A DNA stretch of 64,000 nt. It comes from DASYTH01 sp036002505 (lineage in GTDB: Bacteria; Actinomycetota; Actinomycetes; Mycobacteriales; Pseudonocardiaceae). The stretch lies in the NCBI RefSeq assembly GCF_036002505.1, contig NZ_DASYTH010000297.1, positions 1-64,000 on the forward strand, read 5' to 3'. Made by a program: the position numbers and the translations under genes. This document shows positions 24,798 to 34,946 of this stretch, in pieces. The notes below the pieces were generated by a model, which was not told the DNA's origin, did not search any database, and worked only from the letters and a program-made list of their open reading frames with translations. The number at the start of each line of letters is the position of its first letter. The stretch's first letter is position 1.

Positions 24798-26672
24798 ATG
24801 ACCAGCAGGCAATGGGGCCGCTGGATCGCCGGAGTGGGGGCCGCGGTGCTGACCGCGGCCACCCTCGCGGTGGCGGGCGCACCGCAGGCGGCGGCCGGGC
24901 CGGTGTTCGTCACCCGCAACGGGTCCTCGTTCGACCTCGGCGGGCAGCCGTTCCGCTGGGGCGGCACGAACAACTACTACCTGCACTACAAGTCGCAGCT
25001 CATGGTCGACGACGTGTTCAGCGACGCGGTGGCCATGAACCTCAAGGTGCTGCGGGCGTGGACGTCGCTGGAGTGCGGCGGGGACAAGCCGAACTCGGCC
25101 GGCGGCTGCTCGGCCGGCCCGGACGCGTGGACGCAGCGGTGGAGCAACGCGCTGAACAAGCCGGAGATCAACACCGGCGCGGGCGGGCTGCAGAAGCTGG
25201 ACTACATGCTGGCCAAGGCGAACGCGGTCGGGATCAAGCTGATCCTGCCGTTCGTCAACAACTGGCGCGACTTCGGTGGTATGGACCAGTACGTCACCTG
25301 GTACGGCCTGCAGTTCCACGACCAGTTCTACACCGACACGCGGATCAAGCAGAACTACAGGGACTGGATCTCGGCGATCCTCAACCGGACCAACACGATC
25401 ACCGGGGTGCAGTACAAGAACGACCCGGCGGTGTTCGCCTGGGAGCTGGGCAACGAGCCGCGCTGTATCAACGCCTCGCTGCCCGCCTCCGGCACCTGCA
25501 CCGCGGACACGCTGACCGGCTGGGCCGGCGAGATGTCCACGTTCATCAAGGGCATTGACAGCAACCACATGGTGTCCGTGGGCGACGAGGGCTTCCACCC
25601 CGGAGTCGGCGGCACCGCGGGCAGCTGGCCGTACAACATCACCGACGGCGTCGACCACGCCCGGCTGACCGCGCTGCCGAACATCGACTTCGGCACCTAC
25701 CACCTCTACCCCCAGGGCTGGGGCCAGTCCCCGGCGCAGGACTGGGGCACGGGGTGGATCAACGACCACAACTCGGTGGGCACCACGCTGAACAAGCCGG
25801 AGATCCTCGAGGAGTTCGGCAGCACCGACCAGTCCACAAGGGACGCGACGTACACCGCGTGGACCAACGCGCTGCGCATGGGGAGTGCCGGTGGCGGCTT
25901 CATGTTCTGGCTGCTCACCGGGATCCAGGACGACGGCCAGCTCTACCCCGACTTCGACGGTTTCCGTGTCGTCACCCCATCCGGCACGGCAACCGTCCTC
26001 ACCAACGCCGCCAACCAGATGAGCGGGGGCAGCGGGGACGTGACGCCGCCGACCACACCCGGCACGCCGACCGCGTCCGCGGTGACCGCAACCGGCGCGA
26101 GCCTCGCCTGGACGGCGTCCTCGGACGGGTCGGGCAGCGGTCTGGCCGGATACAGCGTCTACCGCCGGCAGGGCACGACGGACACGTTGCTGTCGAATTC
26201 GACGACGAATTCGACGACCCTGACCGGATTGACGCCGGCCACCCAGTACCAGATCGTGGTGCGCGCCCGGGACAATGCCGGGAATTTGTCGGCGGCCTCC
26301 GGCGCGGTCACGTTCACGACATTGCCGGACACCACCGGCGGGCGCTGCCGCGTCGTTTATCAATCCAGCAACTGGGGTGGGACGCCCGGCTTCACGGCCA
26401 ACGTCACCATCACCAACACCGGCACCGCCACGGTCACCGGCTGGACCCTGGCGTTCACCTTCCCCGCCGGTCAACGCGTCACCGACGGCTGGAGCGCCAC
26501 CTGGAGCCAGGCCGCCGGCAGTGCGAACGTCACCGCGGTGAACCTGGACTGGAACCGCACCCTGGCGCCGAATGCGTCGGTCGGTATTGGTTTCAACGGC
26601 TCGTTCACCGGAACGTCCAACCCGGCGCCCACGGCCTTCACGCTGAACGGCAACACGTGCTCGACTTCATAA
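24798..26672 (+). CDS. GH5 beta-mannanase with FN3 and CBM2
   Basis: Secreted mannan endo-1,4-beta-mannosidase of 624 residues. Signal peptide about 1-34, GH5 subfamily 7-like domain about 35-400 (FVTRNGSSFDLGGQPFRWGG, then TNNYYLHYKS), acid/base Glu in WELGNEPRC (near 218), nucleophile in ILEEFGS (near 338). An FN3 module (about 415-510, TPPTTPGTPTASAVTATGAS) and a CBM2 (about 518-624) follow. The pattern of GGTNNYYLHY and WELGNEPRC is that of mannanases rather than cellulases. The ribosome site GGAAGAGAG overlaps the stop of the preceding mini-ORF. Confidence 0.9.
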   Translation: MTSRQWGRWIAGVGAAVLTAATLAVAGAPQAAAGPVFVTRNGSSFDLGGQPFRWGGTNNYYLHYKSQLMVDDVFSDAVAMNLKVLRAWTSLECGGDKPNSAGGCSAGPDAWTQRWSNALNKPEINTGAGGLQKLDYMLAKANAVGIKLILPFVNNWRDFGGMDQYVTWYGLQFHDQFYTDTRIKQNYRDWISAILNRTNTITGVQYKNDPAVFAWELGNEPRCINASLPASGTCTADTLTGWAGEMSTFIKGIDSNHMVSVGDEGFHPGVGGTAGSWPYNITDGVDHARLTALPNIDFGTYHLYPQGWGQSPAQDWGTGWINDHNSVGTTLNKPEILEEFGSTDQSTRDATYTAWTNALRMGSAGGGFMFWLLTGIQDDGQLYPDFDGFRVVTPSGTATVLTNAANQMSGGSGDVTPPTTPGTPTASAVTATGASLAWTASSDGSGSGLAGYSVYRRQGTTDTLLSNSTTNSTTLTGLTPATQYQIVVRARDNAGNLSAASGAVTFTTLPDTTGGRCRVVYQSSNWGGTPGFTANVTITNTGTATVTGWTLAFTFPAGQRVTDGWSATWSQAAGSANVTAVNLDWNRTLAPNASVGIGFNGSFTGTSNPAPTAFTLNGNTCSTS

Positions 26673-26792
26673 GGAGGAAATAGCACACGAGGAGTAACGA
26701 ACACTGAATACTGCACACCCAGTCCACAATTGTCCACAGGCTCTTACCTAATGTGGGTCCTGCAGCGAAATCCACACAATGGAGGGTCGACC

Positions 26793-29537
26793 ATGCGAGG
26801 GAAGCTAGCTCACGCGCTGGCCGGGATGGTCGTCGCCGGCTCGGTCATAGTGGCGGTCCAGGGAGCCGTCCAGACCGCGCCGGCGGCGGCCGGGGACATC
26901 CTGGCCAGCGAGCCGTACACCTGGAAGAACGTGCAGATCGCCGGTGGCGGCTTCGTGCCGGGCATCGTGTTCAACCCGACCGAACGCAACCTGATCTACG
27001 CCCGCACCGACATCGGTGGGGCCTACCGCTGGAACGAGAGCACCCAGCGGTGGATTCCCTTGCTGGACTGGGTGGGCCAGAACAACTGGGGCTTCAACGG
27101 GGTGAGTGCCCTGGCCACCGACCCGGTGGAGACCAACCGGGTCTACGCGGCCGCCGGCATGTACACCAACAGCTGGGACCCCAACAACGGCGCCATCCTG
27201 CGCTCGGCCGACAGGGGCAACACCTGGCAGACCACCAACCTGCCGTTCAAGCTGGGCGGAAACATGCCCGGCCGCGGCATGGGCGAGCGCCTCGCGGTCG
27301 ACCCGAACCGGAACAGCACCGTCTACTTCGGAGCGCCGGAGGGCAACGGCCTGTGGCGCAGCACCGACTTCGGCGCCACCTGGGCGAAGGTGACCAGCTT
27401 CCCCAACCCCGGCACCTGGTCGCAGGATCCGAACGACCCGAACCAGTACCTGTCGCACAAGCCCGGCGTGGTGTGGGTGACGTTCGACAAGCGCACCGGT
27501 TCGACCGGCAACGCCACGCAGACCATCTACGCCGGCGTCTCCGACCTGACCACCACCGTCTACCGCAGCACCAACGGCGGATCGACCTGGACGGCCCTCG
27601 CCGGCCAGCCGACCGGCATGATGGCGCAGCAGGGCGCGCTGGACGAGGTCAACGGCTTCCTGTACATCACCACCAGCAACAACGGCGGCCCGTACGACGG
27701 CACCAACGGCGCGGTGTGGCGCTACACCACGGCGACCGGCGCCTGGACCAACGTGACTCCGCCGCCACCGCTGGGCAACACCGCACCGTACTACGGGCAT
27801 GCCGGCCTCTCCCTCGACATGCAGCGCCCGGGCACGCTCATGGTCACCGGCTACAGCTCGTGGTGGCCGGACACCTGGATCTTCCGCAGCACCGACAGCG
27901 GCGCCACCTGGCAGCGGCTCTGGGACGTGCCGAGCTTCCCGACCCGCGCCAACCGCTACACGCAGGACATCACGTCGGTGCCGTGGATGGCCTTCGGGCC
28001 CAACCCGAACCCGGCGGCGCCGGAGTCCTTCCTGAAGCTGGGCTGGATGACCCAGGCGCTGGAGATCGACCCGTTCAACTCCAACCGGTTCATGTACGGC
28101 ACCGGCGCCACCATCTACGGCAGCACCAACCTGACCACGTTCGACACCGGCGGCAACATCACGATCAAGCCGATGGTCGCGGGGCTGGAGGAGACCGCGG
28201 TGCTCGACCTGATCAGCCCGCCGTCCGGGGCGCCGCTGATCTCCGGGCTCGGTGACGTCGGCGGGTTCCAGCACACCAACCTGGACGCCGTCCCGTCGAA
28301 GACGTTCACCCAGCCGTACTTCACCACCACGTCCAGCCTGGACTACGCCGAGCGCACGCCGAGCATCATGGTGCGGGCCGGCAACTTCGCCGACGCCGAC
28401 CGCCCAAACGACAGCCACGTGGCGTTCTCCACCGACGGCGGCGCGAACTGGTTCCAGGGCAGCGAACCCGGCGGCATCAACGAGGGCGGCACGGTGGCCG
28501 CCAACGCCGACGGCAGCCGGTTCGTCTGGGCACCCAATGGCCAGACGCCGGTCTTCTCGGTGGGCTTCGGCAACTCCTGGACCCAGGTGCAGGGCCTGCC
28601 CACGCTGTCGCAGGTCGAGTCGGACCGGGTCAACGCCAGCAAGTTCTACGGGTTCAACGGCGGCCAGTTCTACGTCAGCACCAACGGCGGCCAGTCGTTC
28701 ACCGCGACGGTCCAAACAGGACTGCCCAGCACCGGGAAGTTCAAGGCGATCCCGGGCACCGAGGGCGAGATCTGGCTCGCCGGCGACACCGGCGTGTTCC
28801 GCTCGACCAACTCGGGCACCAGCTTCACCAAGATCGCCTCGGTGACCTCGGCGAAGAGCATCGGGTTCGGCCGGGCGGCCCCCGGGCGGACGAACCCGGC
28901 GCTGTTCATCCTGGGCACGGTCGGCGGCGTGACCGGCGTGTTCCGGTCCGACGACGCCGGCACGAACTGGGTGCAGATCAACGACAGCGCGCACCAGTAC
29001 GGCAACGCGGGCGATGCGATCACCGGTGACCCCCGGGTCTACGGCCGCGTGTACCTCGGCACCAACGGGCGGGGTGTGCTCTACGCCGACCGGAACGGCG
29101 GCGGGACCACGACCTCCAGCAGCACCACCACGTCGACGTCCACCAGCACGACGACGACCACCACCCGCACCACGACGACGACGTCGACCACAACGACCAG
29201 CACGCCACCGGGCAACTGCCGGGTGACCTACCGGATCACCAACCAGTGGGACACCGGGTTCAACGCCAACGTGAACATCGCCAACACCGGCACGGCGGCG
29301 ATCAACGGGTGGACGCTGCGGTTCAACTTCCCGGCGACCCAGCGCGTCACGAGCGGCTGGAGCGCGACCTGGACGCAGGCGACCGGTAGCGCCAGCGTCT
29401 CGGCGGTCAATTTCGACTGGAACGCAAATATTGGAGTTGGTAACTCGATCGACATCGGATTCACCGGCTCGTGGGCCGGCAGCAACCCACAGCCAACCAG
29501 TTTCACGATCAACAACAACCAGTGTTCAACCGGATAG
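26793..29537 (+). CDS. GH74-CBM2 xyloglucanase
   Basis: Secreted xyloglucan-specific endo-beta-1,4-glucanase of 914 residues. Signal peptide about 1-34, then two seven-bladed propellers of GH74 (about 35-765) with many Asp-box repeats such as SADRGNTW, STDFGATW, STNGGSTW and STDSGATW. The catalytic aspartates are expected in ARTDIGGAYRW (near 71) and ISGLGDVGGFQH (near 488). A Thr/Ser-rich linker (about 770-808) leads to CBM2 (about 810-914). ATG at 26793 with GGAGG 8 bases upstream. A 120-bp gap separates it from the mannanase gene. Confidence 0.93.
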   Translation: MRGKLAHALAGMVVAGSVIVAVQGAVQTAPAAAGDILASEPYTWKNVQIAGGGFVPGIVFNPTERNLIYARTDIGGAYRWNESTQRWIPLLDWVGQNNWGFNGVSALATDPVETNRVYAAAGMYTNSWDPNNGAILRSADRGNTWQTTNLPFKLGGNMPGRGMGERLAVDPNRNSTVYFGAPEGNGLWRSTDFGATWAKVTSFPNPGTWSQDPNDPNQYLSHKPGVVWVTFDKRTGSTGNATQTIYAGVSDLTTTVYRSTNGGSTWTALAGQPTGMMAQQGALDEVNGFLYITTSNNGGPYDGTNGAVWRYTTATGAWTNVTPPPPLGNTAPYYGHAGLSLDMQRPGTLMVTGYSSWWPDTWIFRSTDSGATWQRLWDVPSFPTRANRYTQDITSVPWMAFGPNPNPAAPESFLKLGWMTQALEIDPFNSNRFMYGTGATIYGSTNLTTFDTGGNITIKPMVAGLEETAVLDLISPPSGAPLISGLGDVGGFQHTNLDAVPSKTFTQPYFTTTSSLDYAERTPSIMVRAGNFADADRPNDSHVAFSTDGGANWFQGSEPGGINEGGTVAANADGSRFVWAPNGQTPVFSVGFGNSWTQVQGLPTLSQVESDRVNASKFYGFNGGQFYVSTNGGQSFTATVQTGLPSTGKFKAIPGTEGEIWLAGDTGVFRSTNSGTSFTKIASVTSAKSIGFGRAAPGRTNPALFILGTVGGVTGVFRSDDAGTNWVQINDSAHQYGNAGDAITGDPRVYGRVYLGTNGRGVLYADRNGGGTTTSSSTTTSTSTSTTTTTTRTTTTTSTTTTSTPPGNCRVTYRITNQWDTGFNANVNIANTGTAAINGWTLRFNFPATQRVTSGWSATWTQATGSASVSAVNFDWNANIGVGNSIDIGFTGSWAGSNPQPTSFTINNNQCSTG

Positions 29538-29640
29538 GGATGGCTGTACACACCCCGGACCGGCTCGGGTGGGACGCTGACACCGCCCGAGCCGCCGGGC
29601 ATGGACCGCCATCTCGCTCAACTAACAGAGGTGGCCCTCA

Positions 29641-31602
29641 ATGCGAAGGAAATTGCTTGCTGCGGCAATTTGCGCTGCACTAGGCGCGCTCGGAACGGTC
29701 GTGCTGGCGACACCGGCACAGGCCGCTCCGCTGCGCAGTCACGGCGGACCCATGATCGGCACGGCGGTGGACACCAACGCGCTGGCGAACGAGGCGATGT
29801 ACCGCACGGTGCTCAACCGCGAGTTCAACATCGTCACGGCCGAGAACGCGATGAAGTGGGACGCGACCGAGCCGAACGCTCCCGGTCAGTTCACCTTCGG
29901 CGGCGCCGACACGATCGTGAGCACTGCCCGGGCCAACGGCCAGCAGATCCACGGGCACACGCTGGTCTGGCACAGCCAGACGCCGGGCTGGGTGCAGAGC
30001 CTGAACGCCACGGACATGCGCGCCGCGATGCAACGGCACATCAACGCCCTGCTCACCCGGTACGGCAGTGACGTCCGCTCCTGGGACGTGGTGAACGAGG
30101 CGTTCAACGAGGACGGCACGATGCGCAACTCGTTCTGGCTGCAGCGCCTCGGCTCGGGGTACATCGCCGACGCCTTCCGGCTCGCCCGCGCCGCCGACCC
30201 CGACGCCGAGCTGTGCATCAACGACTTCAACACCGAGGGCCAGAACGCCAAGAGCAACGGCCTGTTCAACCTCGTGCAGTCGTTGCTGCAGCAGGGTGTT
30301 CCGATCAACTGCGTCGGCTTCCAGGGCCACCTGGCCATCCAGTTCGGCTTCCCGAGCAACGTGCAGGCCAACTTCCAGCGGTTCGCCAACCTCGGGCTGA
30401 ACGTGAAGATCACCGAGCTGGACGTCCGGATGCAGACCCCGCGCGACGCGAACAAGGACACCCAGCAGGCCACCTTCTACCGCAACATGGTCAACGCCTG
30501 CGTCGCCGTCTCGCGGTGCAACCAGATCACCATGTGGGGCTTCACCGACCTGCACTCCTGGGTGCCCGGCACCTTCCCGAACGAGGGTTTCGCGCTGCCG
30601 CTCGACAACAACTACCAGCCCAAGCCCGCGTACACCGCGATCGACCAGGCCCTCCCACCCGGTGGTGGTGGCGACACCACGCCGCCCACCACGCCGGGCA
30701 CGCCCACCGCGTCCAATGTGACCTCGACGGGCGCGAGTCTGGCCTGGGCGGCGTCGACCGATGCCGGTGGCAGTGGTCTGGCCGGTTACGACATCGTGCG
30801 CCGGCAGGGGACCACGGACACGGTGCTGTCCACGTCGACGACGAACTCGGCGACGTTGACCAACCTGACCGCGAACACGCAGTACGTGCTGCTGATCCGA
30901 GCGCGCGACGGCGCCGGCAACCAGTCCGCACTGTCCGGCTCGGTCACGTTCACCACGCAGGCCGGTGGCGGCGACACCACTCCGCCGACCACGCCCGGCA
31001 CACCCACCGCGTCCAACGTGACCTCGACCGGGGCGAGTCTGGCCTGGGCGGCGTCGACCGATGCCGGTGGCAGTGGTCTGGCCGGTTACGACATCGTGCG
31101 CCGGCAGGGGACCACGGACACGGTGCTGTCCACGTCGACGACCAACTCGGCGACGCTGACCAACCTGACCCCGGCGACGCAGTACGTACTGCTGATCCGG
31201 GCGCGCGACGGCGCCGGTAACCAGTCCGCTCTGTCCGCGTCGGTCACGTTCACCACCCAGTCCGGCACCGGCGGAACCTGCCGGGTCGCCTACAGCGCCT
31301 CGAACTGGGGCACCGGCTCCAACGGGTTCACCGCCAACGTGGTGATCACCAACACCGGCACGGCCGCGATCAACGGCTGGACGCTGGCGTTCGCCTTCCC
31401 GTCCGGGCAGCAGATCACCCCGCCCGGCTGGAGCGCCACCTGGGCGCAGAGCGGTGCCAACATGACCGCGACGAACCTGGACTGGAACCGCACGCTGAAC
31501 GCCGGCACGGGCACGACCACGATCGGGTTCAACGGCACCTTCACCGGCACCAACACGGCGCCGACGGGCTTCACGCTCAACGGCACCGCGTGCACGGCAT
31601 GA
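29641..31602 (+). CDS. GH10 xylanase with two FN3 modules and CBM2
   Basis: Secreted endo-beta-1,4-xylanase of 653 residues. Signal peptide about 1-29, GH10 about 32-337 with TAENAMKWDATEP, HGHTLVWHSQ, acid/base Glu in WDVVNEAF (near 152), nucleophile in ITELDVRM (near 259) and WGFTDLHSW. Two FN3 modules (about 344-440 and 444-540) are offset by exactly 300 bp and share long identical DNA runs. CBM2 covers about 545-653. AACAGAGG is the ribosome site. It is first of three tandem GH10 genes; the next begins 11 bases after its stop. Confidence 0.94.
   Translation: MRRKLLAAAICAALGALGTVVLATPAQAAPLRSHGGPMIGTAVDTNALANEAMYRTVLNREFNIVTAENAMKWDATEPNAPGQFTFGGADTIVSTARANGQQIHGHTLVWHSQTPGWVQSLNATDMRAAMQRHINALLTRYGSDVRSWDVVNEAFNEDGTMRNSFWLQRLGSGYIADAFRLARAADPDAELCINDFNTEGQNAKSNGLFNLVQSLLQQGVPINCVGFQGHLAIQFGFPSNVQANFQRFANLGLNVKITELDVRMQTPRDANKDTQQATFYRNMVNACVAVSRCNQITMWGFTDLHSWVPGTFPNEGFALPLDNNYQPKPAYTAIDQALPPGGGGDTTPPTTPGTPTASNVTSTGASLAWAASTDAGGSGLAGYDIVRRQGTTDTVLSTSTTNSATLTNLTANTQYVLLIRARDGAGNQSALSGSVTFTTQAGGGDTTPPTTPGTPTASNVTSTGASLAWAASTDAGGSGLAGYDIVRRQGTTDTVLSTSTTNSATLTNLTPATQYVLLIRARDGAGNQSALSASVTFTTQSGTGGTCRVAYSASNWGTGSNGFTANVVITNTGTAAINGWTLAFAFPSGQQITPPGWSATWAQSGANMTATNLDWNRTLNAGTGTTTIGFNGTFTGTNTAPTGFTLNGTACTA
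30670..31265 (+). repeat. tandem duplication of an FN3 module, 300-bp period
   Basis: Within the first GH10 gene, 30670-30965 and 30970-31265 are near-identical at the DNA level. The 60 bases at 30781-30840 equal those at 31081-31140 exactly. The period of 300 bp keeps frame (100 codons). Such identity in synonymous positions points to a recent duplication or gene conversion. Confidence 0.9.
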
Positions 31603-31613
31603 GGGAGGCGGTC

Positions 31614-33314
31614 ATGCGCAACAAGTTATTGACGGCTGCCCTCGGCGGTGCACTCGCTGTGGCCGGTGTCGTCGTGCCGGCGGCCGTGCAGACGGTGACC
31701 ATCGCGCAGGCGGCGGCGCCGGGCTCGCTCGGCGCGCTCGCCGCCGCGCGCGGGAAGTACTTCGGCGACGCGGTGGACAACGTGGTGAACCAGGAGGCGG
31801 CCGATCCGCAGTACCGGCCGATCATCAACACCGAGTTCACCTCGCTGACCGCGGGCAACGGGATGAAGTGGGACTCCACCGAGCCGACCCTCGGGCAGTT
31901 CAACTTCAGCAAGGGCGACGAGATCGTCGGCATCGCCCGGGCGAACGGCCAGGCGGTGCGCGGGCACACGCTGGTGTGGCACCAGCAGACGCCCACCCAG
32001 GTGCAGAACCTGAACGCGACCGATCTGCGCGCGGCGATGAACCGCCACATCAGCACGGTGATGACGCATTACGTCGGGCAGCTGTCCGCGTGGGACGTGG
32101 TCAACGAGGCGTTCAACGATGACGGCACGATGCGGCAGTCGTTCTGGCTGCAGAAGCTCGGTAACACCTACATCGCCGACGCGTTCCGGGCAGCCCGGGC
32201 GGCCGACCCGAACGTCAAGCTGTACTACAACGACTTCAACATCGAGGGCATGGGCGCCAAGAGCAACGCCGTGTTCACGATGGCGCAGTCGCTGAAACAG
32301 CAGGGTCTGATCGACGGTGTCGGCTTCCAGACGCACCTGGCCGTCCAGTTCCCGTTCCCCACGCAGTTCCAGCAGAACCTGCAGCGGTTCGCCGACCTCG
32401 GCCTGGACGTGGCGATCACCGAGCTGGACGTGCGGATGCAGCTGCCGGCGGACGCCACCAAGGTCGCCACGCAGGACACGTACTACCGCAACGTGGTGAA
32501 CGCGTGCCTCGCGGTCACCCGCTGCGTCGGGATCACCGAGTGGGGCTTCACCGACAAGTACTCGTGGATTCCGGGCGTGTTCCCCGGTGAGGGCTCGGCG
32601 CACCTGGCCGACGGCAACTTCGTGAACAAGTCCGCCTACACGGTGGTACGGGACGCGTTGGCCGGTACACCGACCGACACCACCCCGCCGACCACACCCG
32701 GTACGCCGACGGTGTCCGGCGTGACGTCGAACAGCGCCAGCCTGGCGTGGACGGCGTCGACGGACATGGGCGGCAGCGGGCTCGCCGGGTACAACGTCTA
32801 TCGCCGGCAGGGCACGACGGACGCGCTGCTGCAGCAGTCGACGACGAACTCGGCGAACCTGACCAACCTGACCCCGTCCACGCAGTACGTGGTGGTGGTG
32901 CGGGCCCGGGACGGGGCCGGCAACCTGTCGACCGCGTCCGGGGCCGCCACGTTCACCACCATGGCGGGTACCGGAACCGGCACCTGCCGGGTCACCTACA
33001 GCGCCCCGAACTGGGGCGGTGGCGGCGGTTTCACGGCCAGCGTCACGATCGCCAACACCGGAACCACCGCGATCAACGGGTGGACGCTGGCGTTCAGCTA
33101 CCCCTCCGGCCAGCGGCTGACCCCGCCGGGCTGGGGCGCGACCTGGACCCAGGCCACGGGCAGCGCCAACGTGACCGCGACCAACCTGGACTGGAACCGC
33201 ACGCTCAACCCGAACGGCGGCAACACCAGCATCGGGTTCAACGGCACGTTCACCGGTACCAACACGGCGCCGACGAGCTTCACGCTCAACGGCACCGCCT
33301 GCACGACCGGCTAG
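31614..33314 (+). CDS. GH10 xylanase with FN3 and CBM2
   Basis: Second GH10 xylanase, 566 residues. Signal peptide about 1-34 (ending IAQAAAP), GH10 about 35-350 with FGDAVDN, TAGNGMKWDSTEP, RGHTLVWHQQ, acid/base Glu in WDVVNEAF (near 164), nucleophile in ITELDVRM (near 270), and WGFTDKYSW. FN3 about 355-450, CBM2 about 458-566. ATG at 31614 is preferred since GAGGGAGG lies 5 bases upstream. An ATG at 31599 overlapping the previous stop (ATGA) is in frame and could also be used. It is closer to the third GH10 than to the first. Confidence 0.93.
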   Translation: MRNKLLTAALGGALAVAGVVVPAAVQTVTIAQAAAPGSLGALAAARGKYFGDAVDNVVNQEAADPQYRPIINTEFTSLTAGNGMKWDSTEPTLGQFNFSKGDEIVGIARANGQAVRGHTLVWHQQTPTQVQNLNATDLRAAMNRHISTVMTHYVGQLSAWDVVNEAFNDDGTMRQSFWLQKLGNTYIADAFRAARAADPNVKLYYNDFNIEGMGAKSNAVFTMAQSLKQQGLIDGVGFQTHLAVQFPFPTQFQQNLQRFADLGLDVAITELDVRMQLPADATKVATQDTYYRNVVNACLAVTRCVGITEWGFTDKYSWIPGVFPGEGSAHLADGNFVNKSAYTVVRDALAGTPTDTTPPTTPGTPTVSGVTSNSASLAWTASTDMGGSGLAGYNVYRRQGTTDALLQQSTTNSANLTNLTPSTQYVVVVRARDGAGNLSTASGAATFTTMAGTGTGTCRVTYSAPNWGGGGGFTASVTIANTGTTAINGWTLAFSYPSGQRLTPPGWGATWTQATGSANVTATNLDWNRTLNPNGGNTSIGFNGTFTGTNTAPTSFTLNGTACTTG

Positions 33315-33324
33315 GAGGTCGAGC

Positions 33325-34848
33325 ATGCGCAAGGCGACGCTCACAGTCCTCTGTGGAGTGATCGTCGGCGCGGTCGTGCCGGCTCCCGCGCAGGCGGCGG
33401 CACCCGGTTCGCTGGGTGCCCTCGCCGCCGCGCGGGGCCGGTACTTCGGCGACGCGGTGGACCACAACGAGCTGCCCGACCCGGTCTACCGGCCGATCAT
33501 CAACACCGAGTTCACCTCGCTCACCCCGGGCAACGCGATGAAGTGGGACGTGACCGAGCCGATCCGCGGTCAGTTCACCTTCACCCGCGGCGACGAGATC
33601 GTGGCCGTCGCCCGGGCGAACGGCCAGGCGGTGCGCGGGCACACCCTGGTGTGGCACAGCCAGTCCCCGGCGTACCTGCAGGGTCTGACCAACGCCGATC
33701 TCCGCACCACCATGCGGAACCACATCAGCGCCCTGGTCACCCACTACCAGGGCCAGCTGTCCGCCTGGGACGTGGTCAACGAACCGCTGGCCGCGGACGG
33801 GTCGCTGCGGCCGTCCTTCTGGCTGCAGAAGCTCGGGCCCGGGTACGTCGCCGAGGCGTTCCGGGCGGCCCGGGCGGCCGACCCGAACGTCAAGCTGTAC
33901 CGGGGCGAGCTCGGTGCCGAGGGCATCGGCGCGAAGAGCGACGGCCTGTACCTGTTGGTGCAGTCGTTGCTGCAGCAGGGAGTGCCGATCGACGGCGTGG
34001 GCTTCCAGGCGCATGTGGCGATCCAGCTCCCGTTCCCGAGCGGGATGCGGCAGAACCTGCAGCGGTTCGCCGATCTCGGTCTGGACGTGGCGGTCACCGA
34101 GCTCGAGGTGCGGATGCCGCTGCCGCCGGACAGCGCCAAGTTCGCCACCCAGGCCACGGTCTACCGCGACGTGGTGAACGCGTGCCTGGTGGTGACCCGG
34201 TGCGTCGGGGTCACCGTGCGGAACTACACCGACAAGTACTCGTTCGTGCCGGTGACGTTCCCCAACGAGGGCTCGTCCTCGTTGGCGGATCAGAACTTCG
34301 TGCGGAAACCGGCCTACGCGGCGGTGCGCGACGCGCTCGCCGCCGGTCCGGTCGACACCATTCCGCCGACCGTACCCGGCACACCGACGGTCACCGACGT
34401 GACCGCCGGTGGTGCGTCGCTGTCCTGGACGCCGTCCACGGACACGGGTGGATCAGGGCTCGCCGGGTACAACGTCTACCGGCGGCAGGGCGGCACGGAC
34501 ACCCTGCTGCTGCAGACGATCCTGAACTCGGTCCGGCTGGCCGGGCTCGCCCCGGGCACCGTGCACGTCATCGTGGTGCGCGCCCGGGACGGCGCCGGGA
34601 ACCTCTCCCAGCCGACACCGCCGGTCGTGTTCACCACCCTGCCCGGCTGGGGCGCGGCGTTGGGGCAGACAACGGGCAGCCCCGACGTCACCGCGACCAG
34701 TCAGGACTTCAACCGCGCCCTTGCGCCGAGCGGCTCGACGAACATCGGGTTCAACGGCACCGTCCCCGGCTCCAACCCGGCGCCGGCCACATTCACCCCT
34801 CAACGGCAACACCTGCTCGGTCAGTTAAAACCAGGCCAACGGGAATAA
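33325..34848 (+). CDS. degenerate GH10 xylanase paralogue with broken CBM2
   Basis: A third tandem GH10, 507 residues as read, clearly derived from the same ancestor as its upstream neighbour (GSLGALAAARGRYFGDAVDH). The acid/base (WDVVNEP) and nucleophile (VTELEVRM) glutamates remain. However, the conserved YYNDFN becomes YRGELG and WGFTDKYSW becomes VRNYTDKYSF, losing an active-site tryptophan. FN3 is intact, but the first half of CBM2 is deleted (TTLP joins directly to GWGAALGQ). One extra C in CCCC (34796-34799) shifts the last codons; removing it restores FTLNGNTCSVS and a stop at 34826-34828. Probably inactive or on its way to a pseudogene. Confidence 0.85.
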   Translation: MRKATLTVLCGVIVGAVVPAPAQAAAPGSLGALAAARGRYFGDAVDHNELPDPVYRPIINTEFTSLTPGNAMKWDVTEPIRGQFTFTRGDEIVAVARANGQAVRGHTLVWHSQSPAYLQGLTNADLRTTMRNHISALVTHYQGQLSAWDVVNEPLAADGSLRPSFWLQKLGPGYVAEAFRAARAADPNVKLYRGELGAEGIGAKSDGLYLLVQSLLQQGVPIDGVGFQAHVAIQLPFPSGMRQNLQRFADLGLDVAVTELEVRMPLPPDSAKFATQATVYRDVVNACLVVTRCVGVTVRNYTDKYSFVPVTFPNEGSSSLADQNFVRKPAYAAVRDALAAGPVDTIPPTVPGTPTVTDVTAGGASLSWTPSTDTGGSGLAGYNVYRRQGGTDTLLLQTILNSVRLAGLAPGTVHVIVVRARDGAGNLSQPTPPVVFTTLPGWGAALGQTTGSPDVTATSQDFNRALAPSGSTNIGFNGTVPGSNPAPATFTPQRQHLLGQLKPGQRE

Positions 34849-34946
34849 GTAGAACAAAAACCCCCTAAGGGACAAAGAGGACTATTTCCGGAAGGGGTTC
34901 AGAGGCAACCTTCCCGGTGTGGCGCAGGTATTGCCACACGGCGGGG

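Noticed and set aside
23106..26474. Very long open frames on the minus strand across the cellulase genes (also 57744-61652 and 17643-20312)
   Set aside because: High GC leaves the opposite strand free of stops. The translations are Arg/Gly/Pro/Val-rich without domains, while the plus-strand frames carry clear catalytic motifs.
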